From positions 372,001 through 436,000 of the forward strand of contig NZ_JAMJWD020000001.1 of the NCBI RefSeq assembly GCF_023554255.2: a DNA stretch of 64,000 bases. Direction: 5' to 3'. Made by a program: the position numbers and the translations under genes. How positions within the stretch are numbered: position 1 is the first letter of the stretch; each line of letters begins with the position of its first letter. This DNA is from Phyllobacterium sp. 21LDTY02-6 (GTDB lineage Bacteria > Pseudomonadota > Alphaproteobacteria > Rhizobiales > Rhizobiaceae). Shown here one piece after another: positions 35,355 through 44,608 of this stretch. The notes under the pieces are model-generated. The model was not told the DNA's origin. It did not search any database and saw nothing but the letters and a program-made list of their open reading frames with translations.

Positions 35355-36373
35355 AGAGTTTCGGTCACTTTTCGCAAATGGGGCGGCTGGTCGGGATTAT
35401 GGCCCCGGCTGCGCGCGAATGCTTCGACGAAGGCATAGAAGGATACAAGGGCGGCGAGGGGGTCGGTCAAGGGATGCGCGGTCGTCACGAAGGGCAGCGT
35501 CCTCGCCGACGCGGCCTTGTCCGAAGTGATGAACACGGCCGCGCCCTGTTCGGCCAAACGGTCCGCAGCTTCGGCGATCGAGGCTTCGGCGGCATCGCGC
35601 GAGGCGAGGACGAGGATGGGGAAATCCTTGCCGACGATGGCCTTCGGCCCGTGCATCACCTCGGCGGCACTGTAGGATTCGGCGTGGACGCCGCTGGTTT
35701 CCTTGAATTTGAGCGCGATCTCGTTGGAGATCGCCAGCGACGGACCACGGCCGAGCACGAAAAGCGAGGTCTCGTCCTTCAAGGCGGCGGCAAAGGGCGA
35801 CCAATCGCAGGCGAGCGCCTTGGCGAGGGCCGCCGGAAGCGCATCGATGGCGGCCAGCAGATCGTCGTTCTCCGTCCAGTGGGCGATCAGCGCGAGGCCG
35901 GCGATAGCGGAACTGACGAAGGATTTGGTCGCCGCGACGCTGCGCTCCGGCCCCGCCAATATGTCGATCGGATATTCGCTGGTGCGGGCAAGGTCGGAAT
36001 CGATCGCATTGGTGATGGCGATGGTCAGGGCGCCGCTCTGCCGCGCCGCCCGCGTCATGCTGACGATGTCGGGGCTCTTGCCGGATTGCGAGATCGACAG
36101 GGTGGCGGCCTGGCCGAGCTTCAGGCTGACGCCATAGATCGAGGCGACCGAAGGGCCGAGCGATGCCACCGGCACGCCCGCCGTCAATTCGCTGGCATAT
36201 TTGAGAAAGGCGGCGGCGTGGTCCGAGGAACCCCGGGCGATGGAGGCCATGAATGGCGGGTTCTTCCTGCGCAGTTCGGCTCCGACCGAGGCCAGCATGC
36301 CGCGCGACTGGTCGAGAAACCGGGTCGCGACATCCGGGATCGATAGAATTTCTTCGCGCATGAGGGTGGTCAA
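35351..36373 (-). CDS. SIS-domain glucosamine-6-phosphate deaminase (NagB-II/AgaS-like)
   Basis: 340 residues with two SIS domains, as in the isomerase half of GlmS but without the glutaminase domain. ARGSSDHAAAFLKYASE, SISQSGKSPDIV (phospho-sugar loop), ERSVAATKSFVSS and SGVHAESYSAAEVMHGPKA are visible. Proteins of this layout beside nagA act as the deaminating isomerase yielding fructose-6-phosphate and ammonia. It is coupled by ATGA to gntR before it and nagA after it. Confidence 0.87.
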   Translation of the reverse strand: MTTLMREEILSIPDVATRFLDQSRGMLASVGAELRRKNPPFMASIARGSSDHAAAFLKYASELTAGVPVASLGPSVASIYGVSLKLGQAATLSISQSGKSPDIVSMTRAARQSGALTIAITNAIDSDLARTSEYPIDILAGPERSVAATKSFVSSAIAGLALIAHWTENDDLLAAIDALPAALAKALACDWSPFAAALKDETSLFVLGRGPSLAISNEIALKFKETSGVHAESYSAAEVMHGPKAIVGKDFPILVLASRDAAEASIAEAADRLAEQGAAVFITSDKAASARTLPFVTTAHPLTDPLAALVSFYAFVEAFARSRGHNPDQPPHLRKVTETL

Positions 36374-37158
36374 AGCACTGCTCCTGATATTTCGGACGAG
36401 CTGCCGAGCTTCAGTTCGGCAACGAATTCATAGGCGTCGGCACGGTAGATCGACCGCGTGAACTCGATCACCCTGCCGGATTCCAGATAGGATATGCGCT
36501 CGATGTTGAGGCTGGCAGAACCCGCCGGCACCTGCAGCAGCTTCGCGTCGCTCTCCCGCAGGATTGCCGCGGAAATCCGCTGGATCGCGCGCGCCGGCCG
36601 ATTGCCGCTCTCCGCCAGCACCGCATAGAGCGACAGCGTGACCAGTTCGGGATTTGGCAGCACCTGCACCGAAAGCGCGGCCCGCTCGATTGCCATGGGT
36701 GTGTCGTTGGCGACGCGCAGGCGGCTGATGCGGGCGACCTTTTCCCCCGAACTCAGCCCGAGCGTCACCATTTCTTCCGGCGAGGGCGCATAGACGCCGC
36801 GATCGAGCCATGTGGAGCGCACGATCATGCCGCGCCGCGCCATGTCCTCGGTGAAGGAGGTGAGGTGCGTCAGCGACTGCTCGACACGGGCCGAACGGGG
36901 CGCGACGAAGGTGCCGGAACCGTGGCGCTGGACCAGCAGCCCCTCCTGCACCAGTCCCTGCACGGCCTTGCGCACCGTGACGCGCGAAATATCCGCCATG
37001 GCCGCGAGTTCCCGTTCCGGCGGCAAGGCATCGCCGGGATTGAGCAAGCCGTCGCGCACGGCATTTTCGATCAGGCGCTGCAGTTTCACGTAGAGCGGCC
37101 CGCCCATGGTGGAGCCGTCATTCAGCGACGGCAGTATCGAGACCAGTCCGTCAGCCAT
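36370..37158 (-). CDS. GntR/HutC-family regulator of the amino-sugar locus
   Basis: 262 residues from MADGLV (an in-frame ATG 18 bp upstream is less likely). The N-terminal winged helix has LPPERELAAMADISRVTVRKAVQGLVQEGLL (DNA contact around 43-73), followed by a UTRA effector domain (about 95-255) of the type that binds amino-sugar phosphates in NagR/DasR. It overlaps the nagK stop by eight bases. The likely targets are the nagK-side operon and the divergent murQ-transporter operon. Confidence 0.88.
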   Translation of the reverse strand: MADGLVSILPSLNDGSTMGGPLYVKLQRLIENAVRDGLLNPGDALPPERELAAMADISRVTVRKAVQGLVQEGLLVQRHGSGTFVAPRSARVEQSLTHLTSFTEDMARRGMIVRSTWLDRGVYAPSPEEMVTLGLSSGEKVARISRLRVANDTPMAIERAALSVQVLPNPELVTLSLYAVLAESGNRPARAIQRISAAILRESDAKLLQVPAGSASLNIERISYLESGRVIEFTRSIYRADAYEFVAELKLGSSSEISGAVL

Positions 37159-38029
37159 GGATACGCTCCAATGCAAATTGCTTCACCGCCAGCTGCACGG
37201 CCCCCGTCAGGGCATCGTTCAACGGCTTGTGCAGCCGCGCGCGATAGGCGGGCGAAAGCCGCGGTTCGTAGAGCGGTCCCAGCCCGCCAAGCAGCGCCAG
37301 GCGGTGTGCGCCCGGCTGCATGACCGTCGCGAGGCCTTCTTCGATCTGGCGAACCGCCGCATCGAGCAGCCCCGCCGCGACCGCATCGCCATTATCCGCG
37401 TGGTCGAAGATCATCGGCGCCAATGCGCCGAAATCGCTCGGCGTCGCCGCATGGGCGAATTGCACGATCGCATGGGGATCGCCGCCAAACCGCGCCATGA
37501 CCTTTGCCGTCAGGCCGGAGGAGGGGTGGAACCCGTCATGGGCGAGCAGCGTCTCTTCAAGCAGCGCCCGGCCGAGCCGTGCGCCGCCGCCAAGATCGCC
37601 GACCTTGAAGCCCCAGCCGCCGGCAAAGCGCACTTCGCCCCCGGCCCGGGTAATGAAGGCCGAGCCTGTGCCAAGGATGACGACCGTGCCGTCATGATCG
37701 CCGATGGCGCCCTGAAGGGCGATGAAACCGTCGGAATGGACGCTGGCATTGCGGAAGGGCAGCGCCGCGCGCAAGTCGGCGGCATTGCTGCCGACATTGG
37801 CCCCGGCAAGGCCGAGAACCGCGTCAAGCGAGGAGATTTCAGCGGCATCCAGTCCCGCATCCCGCAGCGCGAATGTCGTGGCCTCGATGATATTGGCGCG
37901 GGCGACGTTCATATCGGTCATGATATTGGCCGAGCCGCTGCGGCCCGTGCCGAGAATGCGGCCTTCCATATCCGCCACGGCCGCCCTGCAGCCAGTGCCT
38001 CCGCCATCAATTCCCAGGAGATAAGTCAC
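37151..38029 (-). CDS. nagK: N-acetylglucosamine kinase, BadF/BadG family
   Basis: 292 residues from a GTG start at 38029, chosen because GGAGGG lies seven bases upstream and the chain then begins at the phosphate-binding motif LGIDGGGTGCRAAVAD; the earlier ATGs would place the ribosome-binding site inside the gene. VILGTGSAFITR, GGWGFKVGDLGGGARLGRALLEE and LLGGLGPLYEP complete the ASKHA ATPase fold. It should phosphorylate imported GlcNAc and perhaps MurNAc, feeding NagA and MurQ. Confidence 0.85.
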   Translation of the reverse strand: MTYLLGIDGGGTGCRAAVADMEGRILGTGRSGSANIMTDMNVARANIIEATTFALRDAGLDAAEISSLDAVLGLAGANVGSNAADLRAALPFRNASVHSDGFIALQGAIGDHDGTVVILGTGSAFITRAGGEVRFAGGWGFKVGDLGGGARLGRALLEETLLAHDGFHPSSGLTAKVMARFGGDPHAIVQFAHAATPSDFGALAPMIFDHADNGDAVAAGLLDAAVRQIEEGLATVMQPGAHRLALLGGLGPLYEPRLSPAYRARLHKPLNDALTGAVQLAVKQFALERIHG

Positions 38030-38105
38030 GCGATTGCCCTCCATCACCTAGAATACCAATAAAGTACCAATAGCCAAGTGTTAATTTCGGTAAATGATCG
38101 TTTTT

Positions 38106-38116
38106 GCCAAATTGGC
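38106..38116. promoter_or_regulatory. Candidate operator in the nagK-murQ divergent spacer
   Basis: GCCAA-A-TTGGC is a perfect short palindrome in the 197-bp AT-rich spacer between the divergent operons. TACCAA half-sites also occur at about 38053 and 38065 and a TGGT-to-ACCA pair at 38187-38212. One of these probably binds the local GntR regulator; sequence alone cannot say which. Confidence 0.35.
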
Positions 38117-38226
38117 TGATTTTATTGGGTAAATTACAGCACGCCTGCGCCATGGTCAGAAAATTTTAAGATTTGCTGGACAAGTGGTATTTTTTTGGCA
38201 TTAATTACACCAACGAGGAGAAATCA

Positions 38227-39168
38227 GTGGCGCTTACCCGCACAGAGCAACGCAACGACAAGGCCGTCGGGCTGGACGAGAAGTCGCCCGCCGAGGTTCT
38301 TGGCCTGCTGCTCGATGCCCAGATCGCTGCGGCCGAAGCGGTGCGCCCGGCGCTTCCTTCCATTGCCCGTGCGGCCCATCTCGCTGCCCGGACGCTTGCC
38401 GATGGCGGGCGTCTCGTCTATGCGGCGGCGGGCAGTTCCGGCCTGATGGCGCTGGCCGATGCACTCGAAATTCCAGGCACATACGGTATCGCGGCCGACA
38501 GGATCGTGCTTCTGCTGGCGGGCGGTCTCGCCAGCCTGGAGCGTCTCGCCGGCGGCTACGAGGACGATGTCGAGCAGGCCTCGCGCGATATTGCCGGCGC
38601 GAATATAGGCCCGAAGGATTGCCTCATCGCCATTTCCGCCAGCGGCACGACCCCCTATGCGCTCGGCGCGATGGGGCAGGCGCGGCAGCGCGGCGCGAGG
38701 ATCATCGGCATCGCCAACAACAGCAATGTCCCTTTGCTCGACGCCGCCGATGTCGCGATCGTGCTCGAAACGCCGGCGGAGATCGTGGCGGGATCGACGC
38801 GGATGGGGGCGGGCACGGCGCAGAAACTGGCGCTCAACCTCATGTCCACGCTGATGGCCGTCGAGCTCGGCCATGTGCATGACGGCTATATGGTCAATCT
38901 CATTGCCGACAACATCAAATTGCGCGATCGCGCCGCGCGGATCGTCGCGGCGATCAGCGGCTGCGATCTCGATGCGGCGCGCCGCCATCTCGATTCCAGC
39001 GGCGGCTCGGTCAAGGCGGCGGTGCTTCTGGCGGCCGGCGCGGAAAATGGCAATGCGGCATTAGGAATTCTCGAAAGCAATCAACAGAGGCTTCGCCCGG
39101 CGCTTTCGGAACTGAAAGGGAGCATGGCTCTCGTCAACGGCACTGCTGAGGGTGCAACAGGAGACTAA
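38227..39168 (+). CDS. murQ: N-acetylmuramic acid 6-phosphate etherase
   Basis: 313 residues from a GTG start with GAGGAG seven bases upstream; the earlier ATG at 38173 has no ribosome-binding site and would add unrelated residues. The single SIS domain shows AAGSSGLMALADALEIPGTYG (catalytic Glu region), AISASGTTPYALGAM, ETPAEIVAGSTRMGAGTAQK and VHDGYMVNL, all MurQ signatures. It splits MurNAc-6-phosphate into GlcNAc-6-phosphate and D-lactate. It is the first gene of an operon continuing into a sugar ABC transporter. Confidence 0.9.
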   Translation: MALTRTEQRNDKAVGLDEKSPAEVLGLLLDAQIAAAEAVRPALPSIARAAHLAARTLADGGRLVYAAAGSSGLMALADALEIPGTYGIAADRIVLLLAGGLASLERLAGGYEDDVEQASRDIAGANIGPKDCLIAISASGTTPYALGAMGQARQRGARIIGIANNSNVPLLDAADVAIVLETPAEIVAGSTRMGAGTAQKLALNLMSTLMAVELGHVHDGYMVNLIADNIKLRDRAARIVAAISGCDLDAARRHLDSSGGSVKAAVLLAAGAENGNAALGILESNQQRLRPALSELKGSMALVNGTAEGATGD

Positions 39169-39169
39169 A

Positions 39170-40429
39170 ATGGGAAGCAAGACATTGAAGACATTGCTGA
39201 TGGCCAGCAGCATTCTGGCAGGCGCCGGAATGGCGAATGCCCAGGAGACCACCCTGACCATCGAAAGCTGGCGCACGGACGACCTTGCGATCTGGCAGGA
39301 AAAGCTCATCCCGGCCTTCGAGGCCAAGAACCCCGGCATCAAGGTCAAGTTCGCACCGACGCCGCCGACGGAATATGACGCCGCTCTCGGCGCGCGCTTC
39401 GATGCGGGCAGCGCCGGCGACATCATCACCTGCCGGCCGTTCGACAAGTCGCTGGAGCAGTTCAAGCGCGGCAATCTGACCAGCCTGAACGACCTTGCCG
39501 GCATGAAGAACTTCTCCGACGTCGCCAAGGCGGCCTGGACGACGGACGATGGCAAGGACACGTTCTGCGTGCCGATGGCCTCGGTCATCCATGGATTCAT
39601 CTATAACCAGGAAGCCTTTGAAAAGCTGGGCATAAAGGTTCCGGCCACGGAAGAGGAATTCTTCGCCGCGCTGGAAAAGATCAAGGCCGACGGCACCTAC
39701 ATCCCGATGGCGATGGGAACGAAGGACCTGTGGGAAGCCGCCACCATGGGCTACCAGAATATCGGGCCTACCTACTGGAAGGGCGAAGAGGGCCGCGCCA
39801 AGCTGATCAAGGGCGAGGCCAAGCTCACCGATCCGGAATGGGTCGAGCCCTACAAGGTGCTTCTGAAGTGGAAGGACTATCTCGGCGACGGCTTCGAGGC
39901 GCAGACCTACCCGGACAGCCAGAACCTGTTCACGCTCGGCCGCGCGGCGATCTATCCCGCCGGTTCGTGGGAGATCGGCCTGTTCAACACGCAGGTGCAG
40001 TTCAAGATGGGCGCATTCCCGCCGCCGGTGAAGAAGGCGGGCGATGAATGCTACATCTCCGACCACAATGATATCGGCGCCGGCCTCAACGCCAAGAGCA
40101 AGCATCCCGAGGAAGCAAAGAAGTTCCTCGACTGGGTTGCCTCGCCCGAATTCGCCGAGATCTACGCCAATGCGCTGCCGGGCTTCTTCAGCCTGAACTC
40201 GACGCCGGTGAAGATGCAGGACCCGCTGGCCCAGGAATTCGTCTCCTGGCGCGAGAAGTGCAAGCCGACGATCCGGTCCACCTACCAGATCCTGTCGCGC
40301 GGCACGCCGAACCTCGAAAACGAAACCTGGGTCGAATCCGCCAATGTGATCAACGGCACCGATACGCCGGAGGCGGCTGCGAAGAAGCTGCAGGACGGGC
40401 TCGACAGCTGGTACAAGCCCGCCAAGTAA
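39170..40429 (+). CDS. Sugar ABC transporter substrate-binding protein
   Basis: 419 residues with a signal peptide (1-24, ending ANA) and a family-1 solute-binding fold: LTIESWRTDDLAIWQEKLIPAFEAKNPGI, GDIITCRPFDKS, AAIYPAGSWEIGLFN and DPLAQEFVSW. It begins two bases after the murQ stop with ACAGGAGA as ribosome-binding site. Its place between murQ and the rest of the transporter points to GlcNAc-, MurNAc- or muropeptide-sugar ligands. A perfect hairpin and a tandem repeat follow it. Confidence 0.85.
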   Translation: MGSKTLKTLLMASSILAGAGMANAQETTLTIESWRTDDLAIWQEKLIPAFEAKNPGIKVKFAPTPPTEYDAALGARFDAGSAGDIITCRPFDKSLEQFKRGNLTSLNDLAGMKNFSDVAKAAWTTDDGKDTFCVPMASVIHGFIYNQEAFEKLGIKVPATEEEFFAALEKIKADGTYIPMAMGTKDLWEAATMGYQNIGPTYWKGEEGRAKLIKGEAKLTDPEWVEPYKVLLKWKDYLGDGFEAQTYPDSQNLFTLGRAAIYPAGSWEIGLFNTQVQFKMGAFPPPVKKAGDECYISDHNDIGAGLNAKSKHPEEAKKFLDWVASPEFAEIYANALPGFFSLNSTPVKMQDPLAQEFVSWREKCKPTIRSTYQILSRGTPNLENETWVESANVINGTDTPEAAAKKLQDGLDSWYKPAK

Positions 40430-40435
40430 GCCGAT

Positions 40436-40457
40436 GGCGCGTGGCTCGCCACGCGCC
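40436..40457 (+). promoter_or_regulatory. Intra-operon hairpin after the sugar-binding protein gene
   Basis: GGCGCGTGGC and GCCACGCGCC form a perfect 10-bp stem with a two-base loop, six bases after the stop codon and without a T-run. It is the third such hairpin behind a binding-protein gene in the window. Confidence 0.75.
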
Positions 40458-40498
40458 GCCAATCGTGAGGGTGCGGCCTTGCCCACCCTCGTATGCCA

Positions 40499-40567
40499 GA
40501 TATCGGGCGCCTGACATCGGGCGCCCGACATCGGGGGCTGATATCGGGCACCTGACATCGGGCAGAT
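40499..40567. repeat. Five tandem ~14-bp repeats in the binding protein-permease spacer
   Basis: Units of the form GAYATCGGGCRCCY occur at 40499-40512, 40513-40526, 40527-40539 (one base short), 40540-40553 and 40554-40567. The array fills most of the spacer before the permease ATG at 40611 and is mainly noncoding. Alternating GATATC/GACATC words and GGGCGCC palindromes allow local hairpins. Confidence 0.85.
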
Positions 40568-40610
40568 GCCGGGAAATCGCGGCCTGGAACAAAACTGGGA
40601 TTTGGGGTTC

Positions 40611-41561
40611 ATGAGCACTATCGAGCAATCATCGGCCATTGCCGGCGGCGACAGGCGTCCGCGGCGCTGGCACATATTGGTGTTCCTCGCGCCTGCGCTC
40701 CTCATCTACACGGCCGTGATGATCCTGCCGCTGATCGAGACGCTGCGGCTGTCGCTGTTCAATGTCAGGGACGGGCAGAGCGTTTTCGTCGGCTTGGGCA
40801 ATTTCGGCGTTCTCTTCGGCGATACGCGCTGGGCCGCGAGCTTCTGGAATGCGCTGAAGAACAATTTCGTGTTCTTCGCCATCCACATGCTGGTGCAGAA
40901 CCCGATCGGCGTGGCGCTTGCGGCGCTGCTCTCGGTGCCGAAGCTGCGCTTCGCCGCCTTCTACCGCACGGCGCTTTTCCTGCCGACGCTGCTGTCATTC
41001 GTCATCGTCGGCTTCATCTGGAAGCTGATCCTGTCGCCGATCTGGGGCGTCTCGCCCTTTCTCCTCGATCTCGTCGGCCTCAAATCGCTGTTCTCGCCAT
41101 GGCTCGGCAAGCCCGGCAGCGCGCTGATCGCCGTCTCGCTGATCTCGGTCTGGCAATATGTCGGCATACCGATGATGCTCATCTACGCCGCCATGCTGAA
41201 CATCCCGGACGAGGTGCTGGAAGCGGCGGAATGCGATGGGATCACCGGCTGGAGCCAGTTCTGGAAGATCAAGCTGCCGCTGATCCTTCCTTCCATCGGC
41301 ATCATCTCGATCCTGACCTTCGTCGGCAATTTCAACGCCTTCGACCTCGTCTATACGGTGCAGGGCGCGCTTGCCGGTCCGGATGGTTCGACGGACATTC
41401 TCGGAACGCTGCTCTACCGCGTGTTCTTCGGATTCCAGCTGCAGATCGGCGACAAGTCGATGGGCGCGACCATTGCGACGGTGATGTTCCTCATCATCCT
41501 GTCCGGCGTCTGCCTCTACCTGTTTGCAATCCAGCGGCGCATGCGCCGGTATCAGTTCTGA
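40611..41561 (+). CDS. Sugar ABC transporter permease (MalF-like)
   Basis: 316 residues from MSTIEQSS (the upstream in-frame extension runs through the tandem-repeat spacer and is unlikely to be translated). Six membrane helices; coupling motif EVLEAAECDGITGWSQFWKIKLP (about 201-223). FLAPALLIYTAVMILPLIETLRLSLFN opens the first helix in the usual way. It pairs with the next permease and is part of the murQ-led amino-sugar uptake operon. Confidence 0.87.
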   Translation: MSTIEQSSAIAGGDRRPRRWHILVFLAPALLIYTAVMILPLIETLRLSLFNVRDGQSVFVGLGNFGVLFGDTRWAASFWNALKNNFVFFAIHMLVQNPIGVALAALLSVPKLRFAAFYRTALFLPTLLSFVIVGFIWKLILSPIWGVSPFLLDLVGLKSLFSPWLGKPGSALIAVSLISVWQYVGIPMMLIYAAMLNIPDEVLEAAECDGITGWSQFWKIKLPLILPSIGIISILTFVGNFNAFDLVYTVQGALAGPDGSTDILGTLLYRVFFGFQLQIGDKSMGATIATVMFLIILSGVCLYLFAIQRRMRRYQF

Positions 41562-41577
41562 GGGCGAGGGGACCATC

Positions 41578-42417
41578 ATGGCAAGACCGACCGCATCTCC
41601 GTTCCGCATGGGCCTCGTGCATCTCGCGCTCGTCATCTATACGCTGATCGCGCTGTTCCCGGTGTTCCTCACGGTCATCAATTCGTTCAAGGACCGGTCG
41701 GCGATCTTCCGCGATCCCCTCGGCCTGCCGATGCCGAAATCCTTCAGCCTCGTCGGCTATGAGACGGTGCTCAAGCAGGGCGATTTCGCCCTCTATTTCC
41801 AGAACAGCTTCATCGTCACCGCGGTCTCGATCTTCTTCGTGCTGCTGTTCGGCGCCATGGCGGCCTTTGCGCTGTCCGAATACCGCTTTCGCGGCAATAC
41901 GCTGATGGGGCTCTATCTCGCCCTCGGCATCATGATCCCCATCCGCCTCGGCACCGTGGCAATCCTGCAGGGCATGGTGGCGACCGGCCTCGTCAATACG
42001 CTGACCGCGCTCATCCTGGTCTATACGGCGCAGGGGCTGCCGCTCGCCGTCTTCATCCTCAACGAGTTCATGCGCACCGTCTCGGACGATCTGAAGAATG
42101 CCGGGCGCATCGACGGCCTGTCGGAATATTCGATCTTCTTCCGCCTGGTGCTGCCGCTGGTGCGGCCCGCCATGGCGACGGTCGCGGTCTTCACCATGAT
42201 CCCGATCTGGAACGATCTGTGGTTTCCGCTGATCCTCGCGCCGAGCGACGCCACCAAGACCATCACGCTGGGCTCGCAGGTGTTCATCGGCCAGTTCGTG
42301 ACCAATTGGAACGCGGTTCTGGCGGCGCTGACGCTGGCGATCGTGCCGGTGCTGGTACTCTACATGCTTTTCTCGCGGCAGTTGATCCGCGGCATCACCG
42401 CAGGAGCAGTGAAATGA
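41578..42417 (+). CDS. Sugar ABC transporter permease (MalG-like)
   Basis: 279 residues from MARPTASP, with GAGGGGA as ribosome-binding site. Six helices; NSFKDRSAIFRDPLGLP after the first helix and coupling motif DDLKNAGRIDGLSEYSIFFRLVLP near 181-204, in which the common EAA is replaced by KNA. Partner of the preceding permease. Its stop overlaps the next gene by ATGA. Confidence 0.87.
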   Translation: MARPTASPFRMGLVHLALVIYTLIALFPVFLTVINSFKDRSAIFRDPLGLPMPKSFSLVGYETVLKQGDFALYFQNSFIVTAVSIFFVLLFGAMAAFALSEYRFRGNTLMGLYLALGIMIPIRLGTVAILQGMVATGLVNTLTALILVYTAQGLPLAVFILNEFMRTVSDDLKNAGRIDGLSEYSIFFRLVLPLVRPAMATVAVFTMIPIWNDLWFPLILAPSDATKTITLGSQVFIGQFVTNWNAVLAALTLAIVPVLVLYMLFSRQLIRGITAGAVK

Positions 42418-43478
42418 CGGACAGGCCGATAAGGGTACTCGTGGCCGGGCTCGGCAATATGGGGCGGAGCCATGCGCTGGCCTATCATGAAAATCCCGGC
42501 TTCGAGATCGTCGGGCTGGTCAACCGCTCGGTGGTCGAACTGCCGCCGCAGCTTGCGTCCTATACGATCCATCCGTCCTACGAACGGGCCCTGGCCGAGC
42601 TGAAGCCCGATCTCGTCTCGATCAATACCTATTCCGACAGCCATGCGGACTATGCAATTGCCGCCATGGAGGCCGGCGCGGACGTGTTCGTGGAGAAGCC
42701 GCTGGCGACCAGTGTCGCCGATGCGGAGCGCGTGGTGGCGGCGGCGGTGAAACATGGCCGCAAGCTGGTGATCGGCTATATCCTGCGCCATCACCCGTCA
42801 TGGATGCGGCTGATCGAGGAGGCGCGCAAGCTCGGCGGTCCCTACGTCTTCCGGATGAACCTCAACCAGCAATCGAGCGGCCCGACATGGGAGACGCACA
42901 AATCGCTGATGAAGACCACCTCGCCGATCGTCGATTGCGGCGTGCATTATCTCGACGTGATGCTGCAGATCACCGATGCGAGGCCGGTGCAGGTGAGGGG
43001 GATGGGCGTGCGGCTCTCCGGCGAGATCGCCGACGACATGTATAATTACGGCCATCTGCAGGTGCTGTTCGACGATGATTCCGTCGGCTGGTACGAGGCG
43101 GGCTGGGGCCCGATGATCTCGGAAACCGCCTTCTTCGTGAAAGACGTCATCTCGCCGGCCGGCTGCGTCTCCATCGTCATGGACCAGAACGCCAAATCCG
43201 ACGATATCGACTCGCATACGAAGACATCGACGATAAAGCTGCATTCGGCCGCGACCGGCCCGGATGGCCGCTTCGCCAGGGCCGACACGCTGCTCGACAT
43301 GGCGGGCGAGCCCGGCCACCAGGAGCTTTGCGACCGTGAACAGGCCTTCGTGCTGAAGGCGATCCGCGAGGACATGGATCTGGGCCGCCACATGCGCGAT
43401 GCGGTACGCTCGCTCAGCGTCTGCCTGGCGGCGGATGAGAGCGTGCGCACGGGCCGGCCGGTCGATCTGACGATTTGA
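42414..43478 (+). CDS. Gfo/Idh/MocA-family oxidoreductase
   Basis: 354 residues. The N-terminal Rossmann motif [15 protein letters not shown] (about 9-23), the family signature VEKPLATS (about 98-105) and the C-terminal domain with [11 protein letters not shown] (about 183-193) are clear. Such enzymes oxidise or epimerise sugars and cyclitols with NAD(P). It is embedded between permease and ATPase genes of the amino-sugar operon and coupled by ATGA, so it probably acts on a sugar delivered by this transporter, for example an oxidised or lactyl derivative; the substrate is not evident. Confidence 0.85.
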   Translation: MTDRPIRVLVAGLGNMGRSHALAYHENPGFEIVGLVNRSVVELPPQLASYTIHPSYERALAELKPDLVSINTYSDSHADYAIAAMEAGADVFVEKPLATSVADAERVVAAAVKHGRKLVIGYILRHHPSWMRLIEEARKLGGPYVFRMNLNQQSSGPTWETHKSLMKTTSPIVDCGVHYLDVMLQITDARPVQVRGMGVRLSGEIADDMYNYGHLQVLFDDDSVGWYEAGWGPMISETAFFVKDVISPAGCVSIVMDQNAKSDDIDSHTKTSTIKLHSAATGPDGRFARADTLLDMAGEPGHQELCDREQAFVLKAIREDMDLGRHMRDAVRSLSVCLAADESVRTGRPVDLTI

Positions 43479-43500
43479 TTCAAGAGACAGGAACAAGACA

Positions 43501-44499
43501 TTGGGTTCTTTGAAGATTCAAGACATTCGCAAGTCCTTCGGCCACGTGGACGTTCTCAAGGGGATCGATCTGGAGGTCGAGGATGGGGAGTTCGTGATCT
43601 TCGTTGGCCCTTCCGGTTGCGGCAAGTCCACCCTGTTGCGGGTCATTGCGGGTCTCGAGGATGCGACGTCCGGCGATATCCTCATCGATGGCAAGCGCGT
43701 CAACAACACGCCGCCGGCCAAGCGCGGCATTGCCATGGTGTTCCAGACCTATGCGCTCTATCCGCACCTGACGGTGCGGGACAATATGGGCCTCGGGCTG
43801 AAACAGGCCGGAAAACCCGCTGCCGAGATCAAGGAACGCACCGCCATCGCCTCGGCCATGCTGTCGCTCGACGATTATCTCGAACGCCGCCCGTCCGAGC
43901 TTTCCGGCGGCCAGCGCCAGCGTGTCGCCATCGGGCGGGCCATCGTGCGCGAGCCCGAGCTGTTCCTCTTCGACGAACCGCTGTCCAATCTCGATGCGGC
44001 GCTGCGCGTCAATACGAGGCTTGAGATCGCCCGGCTGCATCGCCAGCTCAAGGCGACGATGATCTACGTCACCCATGACCAGGTCGAAGCCATGACGCTG
44101 GCCGACAAGATCGTCGTGCTCAACAAGGGCAGGATCGAGCAGGTCGGCACGCCGATGGAGCTCTACAACAATCCCCAGACGGTGTTCGTCGCGGGTTTCA
44201 TCGGCTCGCCGCAGATGAACCTCATCGACGGCGGCAAGCTTGGCGATACGGCGAAAACGGTCGGCATCCGGCCCGAGCACATCCAGGTAAGCGCCAAGGA
44301 AGGCACCTGGAAAGGCTCGGTCATCCATGTCGAACATCTCGGCGCCGACACGATCCTCTATCTGCAGACGGAATTCGGCCCGCTGACGGTGCGCCTGTTC
44401 GGCGAGCACGATTACGAGGTGGACGGCGTGCTCTACGCCACGCCGGACAAGGGCCGGACCTATCGCTTCGACGCCGAAGGCAAGATCGTCCGCAGCTAG
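43501..44499 (+). CDS. Sugar ABC transporter ATP-binding protein (MalK/UgpC class)
   Basis: 332 residues from a TTG start preceded by ACAGGA; no ATG is suitably placed before the conserved [18 protein letters not shown]. Walker [52 protein letters not shown] and [15 protein letters not shown], followed by a TOBE domain. It energises the permease pair encoded upstream and ends the murQ-led operon. Confidence 0.87.
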   Translation: MGSLKIQDIRKSFGHVDVLKGIDLEVEDGEFVIFVGPSGCGKSTLLRVIAGLEDATSGDILIDGKRVNNTPPAKRGIAMVFQTYALYPHLTVRDNMGLGLKQAGKPAAEIKERTAIASAMLSLDDYLERRPSELSGGQRQRVAIGRAIVREPELFLFDEPLSNLDAALRVNTRLEIARLHRQLKATMIYVTHDQVEAMTLADKIVVLNKGRIEQVGTPMELYNNPQTVFVAGFIGSPQMNLIDGGKLGDTAKTVGIRPEHIQVSAKEGTWKGSVIHVEHLGADTILYLQTEFGPLTVRLFGEHDYEVDGVLYATPDKGRTYRFDAEGKIVRS

Positions 44500-44608
44500 A
44501 TACCCAACCATCGCGGGCATGACATTGCGCCTTGTTTCGTCCATAGTCGCCGCGCGCGGGGAGTCGCCTGCGTGCTGCATGTGACATGAAGATCGAGGAC
44601 TGGTGAAG

